Below, in pieces: positions 23,101-36,100 of a stretch of DNA of 64,000 nucleotides (position 1 is the first letter of the stretch; every line of letters starts with the position of its first letter). A program made the translations under genes and the position numbers. A model generated the notes under the pieces. It searched no databases and had not been told where the DNA came from. It worked only from the letters and a program-made list of their open reading frames with translations. The DNA is from Aptenodytes patagonicus. Its lineage: Eukaryota > Chordata > Aves > Sphenisciformes > Spheniscidae. The DNA lies in assembly GCF_965638725.1 (NCBI RefSeq), contig NC_134956.1:24983047-25047046 (forward strand), given 5' to 3'.

Positions 23101-26053
23101 ACCCTGTACTGCTCCAAAGGAACAGACTTACCGTATGTGCATTGCTGATCTTTTTGACTTCCCATTGCCCGTCACCTGTGTAGCTCAATAACGAAATGGC
23201 CCCATCAGAGCTCCCGCAGGCCAGAATCAATCCATAGTCATGTGGTGCCCAGCAGACAGAATTCACTGTGGAGGGTGAGACAGACTGGATTACAACACGG
23301 TGACTACCTAAAATTGACTAACCAAATCACTGACTAGTATTAGTGGAATAGTCACTAAAAGTGAGCAGCTTTGCAAGCTAAGAATAAGAGTCTTAGCATT
23401 CCTGAATTTCAGCAAAGCCAGTCAATTAACATTGTTTACTGAATGACAGAAAACTGCCTTTATTTTTGGCACCCTTTTAGAAAGAGAACACCAAAAGAGC
23501 ACTCTTAATGAGAGATTAAAAACTCTTGGCTATCCCCTGCAACAATGAAGAGTATCGCTGACTCCAGAACAAAAGCTGAATGGCAGGCATAGTATTTAAA
23601 GTCTAGATTAGCAACAGAACAAAGCTGGAGACTTCTCAGATCCGCATGTAGGAGGACCAATCGTCTGAACAAAACAGTTTCCACCATAAAACAAAACGCA
23701 GCATGCTAAAATACACTTTTTTCCTTTCTTCCTGTAGTGGATACACACAGTATTTTCCGCAAGAACCATCTTGTTTATTTGAAAGCTGATTTATTTGTAA
23801 AACAGCTCCTACGCAAACATCATATGAATCAGGACAGGAGGTTATCCAGCAATATGACATTATGTGAATGTTCTGTTTATGCTGAATAGACTTACTGTCT
23901 CTCCACTAATTTATCCCTGTCTGTTTGATAGAGGCTTTCTTCCGTAACACTGATGGGTTTATTTCAACCTTTCCGAATCCTCTCATATCCCCAGTCTCAC
24001 TTCCCAGCTCCAGACCCCACATACCTGAGGAATCATGCCCCGTGTACTCATACGTCTTTTCCCAAGTGCCATTTTCTTCCTTCCAGATAATAACCTTCCT
24101 GTCATAGGAACAGGAAGCCAAGATATTTCCATACATAGGATGAGCCCAGGCAACCTGCCACACGGGACCTTCGTGCCTGCAAGAAACAACGCTATTTGGA
24201 AAAGCTGAGAGAAACCCATTCCAGTTGCGGCTGTTTCGCAGCCATCATTACTGTGAATCGGTGTTCTGCAAGCGATGAATGCAGCGACAGGAAGAATATG
24301 AGTAATGCCAAGATGAAAAACAGCATACAGGACGGTCAGACAAAGCCACTGCCATCAAAAACAGTTCCAAACATTTATCCTTGTATCAGCAATTAAGATT
24401 GTGAGTTTACTTCTTGAAAATTATAGGTGTCAAGTATTTAACGAATGAAAAAGTCCCAGTGTTATTTCTAACTGGCTCTCTGTCCCCCCCTCACAGCTCT
24501 GAAGAGTTGTTTAGCAACAGCCAGCCATAGCAATTATTACCTTGGAGGAATTTAGCACGCATCTTATGTTACCAAAAGGCAAAATGACAAAATATTAAAG
24601 ATTTCCACAGATTAAAATCTTCTGTTCACGACACTTTACCCTCTCAGGTCCGCAATGAGGATTTGCCCTCCGTTCCGAACATCAAAGATTTTCACGGATC
24701 TGTCTGAAGAGCAGGTCGCTAACCGCGTGCCATAGTAATCCATCTGAGCATCATGCTGCAAGGCGACGGAAAAGCTGCTGTCAGCACCCGTGAGTTCTGC
24801 TTTGTTAACCAATCTTGTGACATTTTAAAAGTAGCTGTAGGAGTTGGACTGAGTCCCAGCATGGCCAGTTAAAAAGGGTAGTTTTTAAACAACCCAGACA
24901 AGCCACGTAAGTCATTATTTCCCCAACTGCTGTTTTCGCAAACCATACAAACGTTACGCGGAAGTAATCTAGGGAATCCCGGGCAGTAATGCACAGCACT
25001 TTCAGGAGAGGACAGGAAATTAGTGCCACTGACTGTAAAGCCTCGACCAGTTATGTGGTTTTGTTTAATATGTAAAGTGGATGTAAGAATACTGACCCCT
25101 CTTATTTATGTTTGAAACGTCATTATTTAACTGGGCTCCTTGATTCTATGAATTACTTTGAAATGTTTCCTCCTACCCGTACGTACACATCTGCTCCCGG
25201 AAACATCCACACAGAGGAAAATCAGTCTCATCTGCTCAAGTTCTGTACCGTTTAGTATATGCATACATATTGTGTCATAGAAACGAGCAGAAACAAGCCT
25301 AGGCATGAAAATTAAAGTTTTAAACAATTTCTCCTTCCCCTGGTAGCTACGTTTTCCTGTCTGCACGGCACAAAATAGCGTATCAGAATTTCAGACAGTA
25401 TCCTCCGTCTGATATCCCCTGTGCCTCGTTTTATACAGGTACGTACATCACGCTCCTCACCCCCCATAACGTAGTTCTGTTAAAATGGGAGAGGGCGCAG
25501 GCGGCAGAGCGAGCGGTGCTCCTGTTAAAGCCCCCCAGCACACTTACTATCATGTCCTCGTGAGAGGTGTCCACGGTGTTAATTACCGAGACCTGCGGGG
25601 GAGGAGGAGAAACAACGACAAGTACGCCGCACATCAAAGCCTGGCGACTAAAACGGCAACGCGCGGCCGAAGGCGGAGAGCCTGCCTCTCACACCCCGCG
25701 CGGCACGCCAGCTCCGGGCCGGGATCGGGACCCCGGAGCTCCCAGGCCGCCTCTGGCCGGCGCGGCCCCCCCGGGGCGCCGGAGGAGCGGGCGCTGGCCG
25801 GGGCTGCCGTTAAGCAGCAGCCGGGCGCGTTACGCCTTGGGCCGCGCCCAAGTGCGGCGCGGCCTCCCCGGCCCGGGAGGCCGAACCCGGCTGCGCTCGG
25901 ACCGAGCACCGGCGACACCGCCACCTCTCCCTCCTGCTCCGACGGGCGCCGCGGGGAGGGGCGGGGCGGCCCGGAGCCCCTCCAGCGGCCGCCCCACGGA
26001 GCTGGGCCTGGGCCGGCGCCCCCCCCCTTCGCCCCCCGCCCCGGGCCTACCAT
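20107..26053 (-). CDS. SEC13: SEC13, COPII coat / nuclear pore / GATOR2 beta-propeller protein
   Basis: Nine coding exons on the - strand are 26053-26051, 25592-25548, 24755-24640, 24176-24025, 23265-23132, 22300-22167, 21659-21539, 20726-20580 and 20217-20107 (TGA). Phases close throughout and give 320 residues, against 322 that I recall for human. SEC13 is a six-bladed WD40 protein. It pairs with SEC31 in the COPII outer coat for ER export, with NUP145/96 in the nuclear-pore Y complex, and sits in GATOR2. Near-identical signatures include [88 protein letters not shown] and [19 protein letters not shown]. The first coding exon holds only the initiator ATG, directly followed by GTAGGC. The 3'UTR runs to poly(A) signals at 19468-19473 or 19381-19386. 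The gene shares a promoter island with CAND2. Confidence 0.97.
22398..22421 (+). repeat. G-rich tract, potential G-quadruplex
   Basis: Four or more runs of three or more G separated by single T residues lie in the SEC13 intron between the exons ending at 23132 and starting at 22300. The G-rich strand is the template strand for SEC13. Confidence 0.6.
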
Positions 26054-27190
26054 GGCGGCGGCGGACCCCGCGCTGCTCCCCGGCGGCGAGCGGCCCGGCC
26101 TGGCCTCCGGCCGCGCTCCTTAGACGTGGCGCGGCGGTCCGACGCCCAAACGGCCCCGCCGCGGCGCGCGCCCCGCCCGCCTGCGCGCCGAGGTTCCGCC
26201 CGCGCCGAGGTTCCGGGGGCGGGCGGCGCGCTTGCTCCGCCGGCAGCGAGCCGGTGCCTCCGCCCGCGCGTGGGCGCGTACCTCCGCGCGTTCTGCGCTC
26301 CGCAGAGCCCCGCCGCAGCGCGCGGGGCCCTGGCCCGCCGAGGGCCTCGCCGCGCCTTGCGGGCAGGGAACGGGCGTCTGGCGGGAGGCGGCCGGCGCCG
26401 GCTGTGCCGCACGCCTCCCCGGCGGCCCGCTCCCGCCCGGGGCACCCGGGCCAGCACTTGCGGCCGTCCCGACCCTTCTCCGTGTGCGACCCCTAAGCCG
26501 CCCCCGAGCGCCGAGGCGCTCCCCGCGGGGCGCCGCCCCGCCCTGCCTGCCGGTGTGCGGCCCTCGGCCGGGCCGGGCCGAGCCTCGTGCAGCGGGGCAG
26601 GCAGCGGGGAGAGGCACCGGCCGAGCACGGAGAGACAACCTGGCGCCGCCGCCGCCCGCAGGGCTCCGGGTTGCCGCGGGCCCCGCCGGCAGCCGCCGCC
26701 CCGCCCCGCTCCCGGCCGGCGGGGCCCCTCCAGGCCGCCGCCCTCGGTCCCGGCCCGCCGCCTCGGGGGGGCGCCCGGCCGGCGGCGGTCTCGAGGGGAG
26801 CGGGCGGGCGGCGGCGGCGGCGCGACCCCGGCCCCTGCGCCCGCCGCCATCTTCCCGCGCAGCCCCGGCGCCGCCGCGATGGCCAGCGTCTCCTACCACA
26901 TCTCCAGCCTGCTGGAGAAGATGACCTCCACCGACAAGGACTTCAGGTGCGGGGCCCGCCGCCCCCGGCACGGGACCGGACGGGACGGGACGGGCCGTGC
27001 GGGCGGCAGCCGCCCGGGGACGGCGCCTTGGGGCCCTGGGGAGGGCTGCACGGGCGGGGGGCTTCCCGCTGCGGGGGGGAGTCCCTTCCCGCGGGATCCC
27101 CCTTGCACTGGGCGACCCCCTGCGTCGGGAGCCGGCGCGGTGCCCCCGACCCTGCTGGCGGGCAAAATCCAACTGCAGGCGTGCAGGACG
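25480..27190. promoter_or_regulatory. Shared CpG-island promoter of SEC13 and CAND2
   Basis: About 1.7 kb of very GC- and CpG-dense DNA contains the SEC13 initiator codon (26053, - strand) and the CAND2 initiator codon (26879, + strand). Only 825 bases separate the divergent starts. A YY1-type element GCCGCCATCTT lies at 26843-26853 in the CAND2 leader, and a related GCCGCCATGG surrounds the SEC13 start. There is no TATA box. The long open frames across the island on both strands are GC artefacts. The arrangement is a classic bidirectional housekeeping promoter. Confidence 0.9.
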
Positions 27191-30100
27191 CTTCTGTATC
27201 AGAGGAATTAATCAGTTTTATTTACAATATTTCAAGCCAGCCGCGTTCTTCTGGCTGAGGGGGGAATGTAGAGAAACCAGCAACGTCCCCCTCCCTCGCC
27301 TAGATTGCTGCGTAATGGCAGTGAACGAGCAAGCGAAGTGGAAGGGGGAATGAAGGTCTTAACGGCTAGACTTTAAATTCTTATTTGTTTTGCAAATGAA
27401 GAACATCGTAGGAAAAATTCTGGAATACTTCTTAGTTTGTTTTTCCGCTAGAAGGTTAGATCGCCGGTGCATTAAAAAGGCTGAGAGACGCCAGTCTGAG
27501 CAGCCGTGTCACCCGGGTGATGGGCGCTGCAGATACTGGCTGCGCTCAGGTTGCTTTAAGAACTATTTCTGTGCAATGGGAAAATATTCCTCCCTAGCAG
27601 GACTAAGATTCTTTTATTCTCTTTGCTTATGTCAGCAGAAAAAATTGACATCTTTTTAGGGTCGGGGCCGGTGGCTTGATATTTAAGGTGCTCTATTAAA
27701 AATTGTTAAAACTAACAAGTATGAAAGATTTCACCCATGAGCATATCGTTCTCTCAGTATCAACCTGGAAGGTAATGTTTGTGCCAGACTCGATATTTTG
27801 AGGTCTTTTAGAAGAGAGGGGTTAGTAATATCCTAAAAGTAGGTTGATTTTTGGAGAGGCTGCTGATGTTTTTCTGATGTTAAAATAGGTGCTTCTTAAA
27901 GAAGTCAGTGATGGAGTAGTTGCACAAACAGTTTGTTCAAAGAATTCATGGTTAATACTCCAAACAAGATGTGCCCAACACAGGGCATGTGTCATGCTAT
28001 GGAGATATTCCAGGGCCATTTCCTCCCAGCACACGGTCAAACGTGAGCCCGTTGTCTGTCTTCAGTTGCATGACCAGTTATAGGACCAGGTTTCACGTGC
28101 TTCCCTCTCATAAATGGATCCATGTGCCAGTTTCCGAGGTCCTGTGGGCAGGACGGCAGCAGGTAGCGAGTCAAAAGCTGGATGTGTTGCCGCGGAAGAC
28201 TCTGCTCAGCCTGTGGCCATAATTGGTCATGCTTGTTCTATGCAGACGTTGAACTGCAAGTGCAGCTTAATAGCTCTTGCAGAATCAAAAATAGATTGCA
28301 TGTCGTTAGCATTATAGGTCAGAGTCCCTCTATTTTTCTCATTTTGGATTTCAGGCTGGCTGTCTAACACCACAGCAGTCCTTCATTCCAGATGTACCTA
28401 GTTGCTACTCCAGAGCAGGCTTGCAGGTTGAAAACACAAATGTTGCCCTGGTACGTGAGGACTCTTACATGCTGAATGAATTACGTCAGAGCCTAATTTA
28501 AAATGGAGGTGTCATTTCGTAAATGAGAGGGAAGAGCTTCCCTGTGGTTCCTTTCAGACGTCCATCCCTGTGTTGGGGCTAACATTAGAAAGGAACTAAT
28601 ATACGATAACCACACTTACATTTCTCAGAATCTCAGACTTCTATACTAGCACCTTTTACATTTCCTGCTCCCAGGAAAATAGATACTTTCCAGAACTTCT
28701 CGATATCCATTTTGACATTGTCCCCGTTAGAAAATTATATTGACTAACAGTCAGCTGGAAGTTTGTTTTTCCTTTAAGCTGGAATGATAAATACTTGCTT
28801 GGTTTTGCTCATGGGAGAAAAAAAGTACAATTGGAAATGTTCCTTCATGCCAAATATTATCTTACGTTGTCAATCAAATGTGAGTATAATTAATTGGACA
28901 GTGGATAAGGATTGAAGAGCAGACAGGTGCTTCTTAATAAAGGGACACCAGAGAATCAGAAGTAGGAACTGGGGTGGTCAAGGTTGCAAGTATCCTGGAA
29001 AAAAGTAGCTTTTGTAGAGGTCTTTTCAGCAATGGAAGCTGTGGCACAGGTGCAGCATCTGTGATTTGTTTTGTACCCAAGTGATAAAAAAGTCTTGCAC
29101 GCCATTGTCAGCATCGCATCCATCACCAGCAATGCCTCGGTGTAGCAAGATGTTTAGTATCTTTTCTCTAGAACAGAGGAAAAAAACCCAAAACTTTGAG
29201 AGGGAGTTAAGCAAGGAAAGAGGTTGAGTGTGTGGATGACACAACTGTTTGGATTAGTAAAGGCTCCCAGGAGCAGAAGGATATAAACAAACTCTGGCTG
29301 GGCTGAACAATAGCAATCTAAATATAGCCTAGGGAACTTCTAAGGTATAGTTTGCATGGAGTCTTGACTTTATTTTTCATTTCTGAGCTTGATAGCTTGA
29401 TCCTCTTCTCCATGTGTGGGATCATACTATCGGTGTTAAATAAGCCAGAAAGAACACAGCCAGGTGCATTCTTGGACCCTAGACTGGTTTTCCTAGGCCT
29501 GGCAATTGGTGAAAAAAATCACCATGATTTTTTCTAGCATAGTTAACCATCTTGATTAGTCACTGAGAAAAAATACACAAGCTGGGTGCCAATTTTAGAG
29601 TTTTAGTTTACCCCATCCCTGTTACATATTTTGAGGAGGGGAGAGAACATATTTCTCATTTTCACAGATTCCCTAGCTAAAGCCTTTTCAACAGCTACCT
29701 CTACCTGAGTTTTCCACCTGTAAAACAGTAATAATTCTTTGTACCTTATTTTTCAGGACAGCGTAAAGGGTTGTAAGTTACTCTTTGAAAGTGTGTTTTC
29801 ATACAAGCACTAATTGTCAAGTTTCATTGTCCAAAGTGATGCAAAGGAAATGCATTTGTGTCTCTATATCAGCCAATCCACTTTTGCTATATCTTCTTTC
29901 AGGTTTATGGCCACTAACGACCTGATGATGGAACTGCAGAAAGATTCGATAAAACTAGATGAAGACAGCGAGAAAAAAGTGGTGAAAATGCTTTTGAAAT
30001 TGCTGGAGGACAAAAATGGGGAAGTACAGAACCTTGCTGTCAAGTGGTAAGAGCCTCGGCAGTAATTACCATATTCCTTGGCAATAATAAAGCTGTCACA

Positions 30101-33100
30101 GGCTGCAGAGAGTCCGTTAGAGTGGAGCCTGGCCCTGCAGTGTTGGCACCTTACTCAAACTCCCCGTTGTAGGGGCTTTCCCTCTCATGCCAGGCACAGC
30201 GGTTTCTTTCTCTGTTGATATTCGAAACGGGTGAGCATACAGATATCTTTGTAGAAGCAGTAGGTGATTGTGGAAGTAGTTCAGTGTTCGTGTTATAAAT
30301 CTTGCTGTATTAAAAGTAGCACGCCTAAGATTTTATTTATTCAAAGAGAAGCCCAGTTTAAAATTTTGGTCATCAAGTTCCTCTCCTTTCTCAGGCTTTG
30401 AAATCCAGTGCTGACTCTCCCAGTGGTCCTGTCTTTGATAGAGATGGTACTAAACATGTATAGCCCTTCAAAAATGGCATTTGAATTTCAGGTCCGAATC
30501 TTACTCTTCAAGGGCATATTCATTAAAGTTTATAATGCACTTGGGTTTTTTCCCTGCTTTGACTCCAAGTGTAGCCTGTGCTGTGGCTTTGCCTTTGACT
30601 GTTTCAGTATTTTTTTTAATCCAAATGAAAACGGCAGAAGGTTCCTTTATTACTGAATCATCTGATGAAGTGATCCTACTGCTGACATATCCTTTCCTGT
30701 CTCTTCCCCCCAGCATGTCTAAACGGGAGTGTTCACTCTAGAAATGAAATTGAATGGCTCAGTTCACGCACAGGGCTCCAGAAAGGTGGGCCATTTAAAG
30801 ACAACTTTGGGTTCCTGTATTTTTTCCTGCTGTGGATCTTATTCATATTCCCTTCTTTTTAACCATATATTGCTTCTATCCCTGTACTTCCCTGTGACCT
30901 TTGGCCCTTTCTGATTCCCACTGTCCTGACTTTTTCTGGCCCTGTTCCTGGCTCTGCCTGCTTTGGGTTTGTTTACTCTGTTCTTTAAAACAAAACGGTT
31001 GGGCAATGAACAGAGTACAAATTTCTTTGCCTGTTTATCTATGGTTGCATTAGCAATAAGTCCATACTCATTACAATCTCTAATTCATACAGAATGTGAT
31101 AATGAGAAGGCCTCAAAATGGAACTGGTAATGTTTCCTTTTTATACTTACGGAGGTACTTATAATGGTTAATGTCCAGTCAGTTATTCACAGCCAGCTGG
31201 CAAGGATCTCTAAGAAGGAGAAATGCGACAGTTTTAAGGACACTGGCAGTTGGATTAGGCCCAAGTGTGGATCTGTGCAGCCCACATCAGGATTCAGGAG
31301 CAAGTTAGGAAACTACTGAGAGGTCTTGCAGTTGATTTTATCATCTAAAACTGTGATCTTATTTCTTCAGAGGAATGCTGAAATCACACTTCACACCCAA
31401 AAAACTCACAAATTTGAAATCCATATAAAAACTTGTCCTGTTTCTAGTTCTGTGATTTTTGTTTTTCAGTTTAGGTTAGTTCCTTAGCTTCTCTCTGCAT
31501 CAGTGTCCCTGCCTGTGAAACAGGGATAACCATCGGTTCTCTTCTGCATGTTGAGGTGTAAGATTGAACACTACTTGCTGAATGGAGTTCAATCCAGTTG
31601 GCGGCCGGTCACGAGCGGTGTTCCCCAGGGCTCAGTTTTGGGGCCGGTCTTGTTTAATATCTTTATCAATGATCTGGATGAGGGGATCGAGTGCACCCTC
31701 AGTCAGTTTGCAGACGACACCAAGTTGGGTGGGAGCGTTGATCTGCTCGAGGGTAGGAAGGCTCTGCAGAGGGACCTGGACAGGCTGGATCGATGGGCCC
31801 AGGCCAACTGTATGAGGTTCAACAAGGCCAAGTGCCGGGTCCTGCACTTCGGCCACAACAACCCCATGCAGCGCTACAGGCCTGGGGAAGAGTGGCTGGA
31901 AAGCTGCCTGTCGGAAAAGGCCCTGGGGGTGCTGGTCGACAGCCGGCTGAACATGAGCCGGCAGTGTGCCCAGGCGGCCAAGAAGGCCAATGGCATCCTG
32001 GCCTGTATCAGAAATAGTGTGGCCAGCAGGAGTAGGGAAGTGATCGTGCCCCTGTACTCGGCCCTGGTGAGGCCGCACCTCGAATACTGTGTTCAGTTTT
32101 GGGCCCCTCACTGCAAGAAGGACGTCGAGGTGCTGGAGCGTGTCCAGAGAAGGGCAACGAGGCTGGTGAGGGGTCTGGAGAACAAGTCTGATGAGGAGCG
32201 GCTGAGGGAACTGGGGTTGTTTAGCCTGGAGAAGAGGAGGCTGAGGGGAGACCTCGTCGCTCTCTACAACCACCTGAAAGGAGGTTGTAGCGAGGTGGGG
32301 TCGGTCTCTTCTCCCAAGTAACAAGCGACAGGACGAGAGGAAATGGCCTCAAGTTGCGCCAGGGGAGGTTTAGATTGGACGTGAGGAAAAATTTCTTTAC
32401 TGAAAGAGTGGTGAAACATTGGACCAGGCTGCCCAGGGAAGTGGTTGAGTCCCCATCCCTGGAGGTATTTAAAAGACGAGTAGATGAGGCACTTAGGGAC
32501 ATGGTTTAGTGGGTGGTGGTGTTGGGTCGATGGTTGGACTTGATGATCTTAGAGGTCTTTTCCAACCTTAATGATTCTATGATTCTGTACTTGGACTTGC
32601 ATAAAATCTTATTGTTTAGTATTTCTTTTCTAATTCTTGTCTTTCAGAGTAGCTACTCAGACTCTAAACAGCTATTATTGTCCCGATTGTTGAATTTAGG
32701 AATAGTCTTATACAGAACAGGCTACATGTGAGTTTGCTTTGTGTAGTCTGGGAAACACTGCTCATACAGTGTTTGTTAAGCATGCTGTCAGGGGTAATTG
32801 TGGTGTGCCAGCAGGGAGACAACTACCTGTGTGTAGGTAGAATCATAGAATAGTTTGGGTTGGAAGGGACCTTTAAAGGTCATCTAGTCCAACCCCCCTG
32901 CCGTGGGCAGGGACATCTTCAACTAGATCAGGTTGCTCAGAGCCCCGTCCAACCTGACCTGGAATGTTTCCAGGGATGGGGCATCCACCACCTCTCTGGA
33001 CAACCTGGGCCAGTGCTTCATCACCCTCAGCGTAAAAAATGTCTTCCTTATATCTAGTCTAAATCTACCCCCCTTTAGTTTAAAGCCGTTCCCCCTTGTC

Positions 33101-36100
33101 CTGTCGCAACAGGCCCTGCTAAAAAGTTTGCCGCTGTCTTTTTTATAAGCCCCCTTTAAGTACTGATAGGCTGCAATAAGGTCTTCCCAAAGCCTTCTCC
33201 TCTCCAGGCTGAACAACCCCAACTCCCTCAGCCTTTCCCCATAGGAGAGGTGTTCCATCCCCCTGATCATTTTCGTGGCCTCCTCTGGACCCGCTCCAAC
33301 AGGTCCATGTCTTTGTTATGCTGAGGGCTCCAGAGCTGGATGCAGTGCTCCAGGTGGGGTCTCACCAGAGTGGAGTAGATGGGCAGAATCCCCTCCCTCG
33401 AGCTGCTGGCCACGCTTCTTTGGATGCAGCCCAGGATACAATTGGCCTTCTGGGCTGCGAGCGCACATTGCTGGCTCATGTCCAGCTTTTCATCCACCAG
33501 TACCCCCAAGTCCTTCTCGGCAGGGCTGCTCTCCATCCCTTCATCCCCCAGCCTGTATTGAGACCGGGGATTGCCCCGACCCAGGTGCAGGACCTTGCAT
33601 TTGGCCTCGCTGAACCTCATGAGGTTCACACAGGCCCACTTCTGGAGCTTGTCCAGGTCCCTCTGGATGGCATCCCGCCCCTCTGGCATGTCGACCGCAC
33701 CACTCAGCTTGGTGTCATCTGCAAACTTGCTGAGGGTGCCCTCAATCCCACTATGTCACTGATGAAGACATTAAACAGTACCGGTCCCAATACGGACCCC
33801 TGCAGGATGCCACTCGTCACCAATCTCCATCTGGACATTGAGCCGTTGACCACTACCCTCTGGATGTGACCATCTAACCAATTCCTCACCCACCGGACAG
33901 TCCACCCACCAAATCCATACCTCTCCAGTTTAGAGAGAAGGGTGTTGTGGGGGACCATGTCAAAGGCCTTACAGAGGTCCAGATAGACGACATCCGTAGC
34001 CCTTCCCTTGTCCGCTGATGTTGTCACTCCATCATAGAAGGCCACTAGGTTGGTCAGGCAGGACTCACCCTTGGTGAAGCCATGCTGGCTGTCTTGAATC
34101 ACCTCCCTGTCCTCCATGTGCCTTAGCACAGCTTCCAGGAGGATCTGTTCCATGATCTTCTCAGGCACAGAGGTGAGACTGACTGCCCTGTAGTTCCCTG
34201 GGTCTTCCTTACTTTCCTTTTTAAAAATGGGGGTTATGCTTCCGCTTTTCCAGTCAGTAGGAACTTCACCAGACTGCCACGACTTCTCAAATATGATGGA
34301 TAGTGGCTTAGCAACTTCATCCGCCAGTTCCTTCAGGACCCACGGATGCATCTCATCAGGTCCCGTGGACTTGTGCACCTTCAGGTTCCTCAGATGGTCT
34401 CGAACCTGATCTTCTCCCACAGTGGGCAGCTCTTCATTCTCCCAGTCCCCGCCTTTGCCTTCTGCAGCTTGGGCGGTGAGGCTTGAGCACTTGCCGGTGA
34501 AGACTGAGGCAAAAAAGTCATTGAGTACCTCCGCCTTCTCCGTGTCCCGGGTAACCAGGTCTCCCGTTTTGTTCCGGAGAGGGCCCACATTTTCCCTTGT
34601 CTTCCTTTCATCCCTGACATACCCATAGGATCTTTTCTTGTTGCCCTTGACGTCTGTGGCCAGATTTAATTCTATCAGGGCTTTAGCTTTCCTAACCTGA
34701 TCCCTGGCTGCTCGGACAATTTCTCTGTATTCCTCCCAGGCTCCCTGTCCTTGCTTCCACCCTCTGTAGGCTTCCTTTTTGTGCTTGAGTTTGTCCAGGA
34801 GCTCCTTGTTCATCCATGCAGGCCTCCTGGTGGTTTTGACTGACTTTCTCTTTGTTGGGATGCATCGCTCCTGGGCTTGAAGGAGGTGATCCTTGAAAAT
34901 TACCCAGCTTTCTTGGGCCCTTCTTCCCTCCAGGGCTTTGTCCCATGGCACTCTACCAAGCAGATCCCTGAAGAAGCCAAAGTCTGCTCTCCTGAAGTCC
35001 AGGGTAGTGAGTTTGCTGTGCTCCTCACTGTGCGCCCTCCTCGGTGCCCTAAGGATCTTGAACTCCACCATTTCGTGGTCGCTGCAGCCCAGGCTGCCCT
35101 TGAGCTTCACATTCCCCACCAGCCCCTCCTTGTTGGTGAGAACAAGGCCCAGCATAGCACCTCTCCTCGTTGGCTCCTCTACCGCTTGGAGAAGGAAGTT
35201 ATCATCAGTGCATTCCAGGAACCTCCCAGTGTTCCATACAGTTTGCATTACTGGAGCTATGCCAAAAGGAAGAAAGAAAAAGAAGACAGAAAGTGCATTT
35301 TTGTAAACTGTGTCCAGCCATAAACATTGTAGAGTGCTAGCACCATGTCTTCTCACACAAGCACTTAAGAAAATGTAAATCATCAAGGCCAATGTTTTGA
35401 CAATCCTGTTCAGCTCCCACTGAAGTCAGGGACTTTTACCACTGACTGTTGGGAGCAGAACCTCTCCTGTGTGTAAGCTTCAGTGAAAGAAGTGTATGTT
35501 GAAAGCCCTACATGTCTCTCTGTCTCTTTTTGTACTCTATAGGCAACTGGTAGCCTTTCCCTTTGAGCCGTATGGACACGTAGCAATAATGATAGTCCCC
35601 AGGGATCAGCGGCTATGCCTTAGTATTATGCAGCATACAGAGCCAAAACCTCTAGTCCCTCTTTTCTGTATAACGTAAAAAAAAGAAAAAACAGAACTCC
35701 AAAGAGGCAGATTAGTCCTTTCCTTCACTCTATTTTCACTTGGCTTTGTGAAGGAGAAGAGAGGGGAAAAAAGAACTGTGAAGCCTTCAGGAACTGGTTA
35801 TTTAAATATATTTTTGCTCTGGAACAGCAGCATGATGGTACTTTTAAAACTCTAGAACCCTGTTTAGAAAAACGGTTGTGCTGCACATGAACCACAGGGA
35901 GCTGTTCAATTCTTATATGTTTTTTGAACCCGAAGGAAAAGATCTATCTTACTTGGTTCAAATCATTCAGTTTTGACTAGTCCCCACAAGAAAGGGAACA
36001 AGAAAGCAGTGACTAACATTTTGTACCTGGCACAGAAATTGGAGCACAGCCACATCACTGCTACAGCAAGTAGCTTCTTCTCTCCAAGGTGGTATCAACT

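Noticed and set aside
26047-27258. Very long open frames (up to about 360 codons) on both strands across the SEC13/CAND2 island
   Set aside because: Stop codons are rare in GC-rich DNA. The frames are Arg/Pro/Gly/Ala-rich, overlap each other on both strands and contain no domain.
31548-32321. 257-codon frame on the + strand as a host gene
   Set aside because: It is the C-terminal part of CR1 reverse transcriptase (FADD box, CR1 3' end). The first 11 codons are flanking DNA.
33704-35392. 562-codon frame on the - strand as a host gene
   Set aside because: It is CR1 endonuclease/reverse-transcriptase sequence with the CR1 3' repeat downstream. The first 55 codons are flanking DNA.
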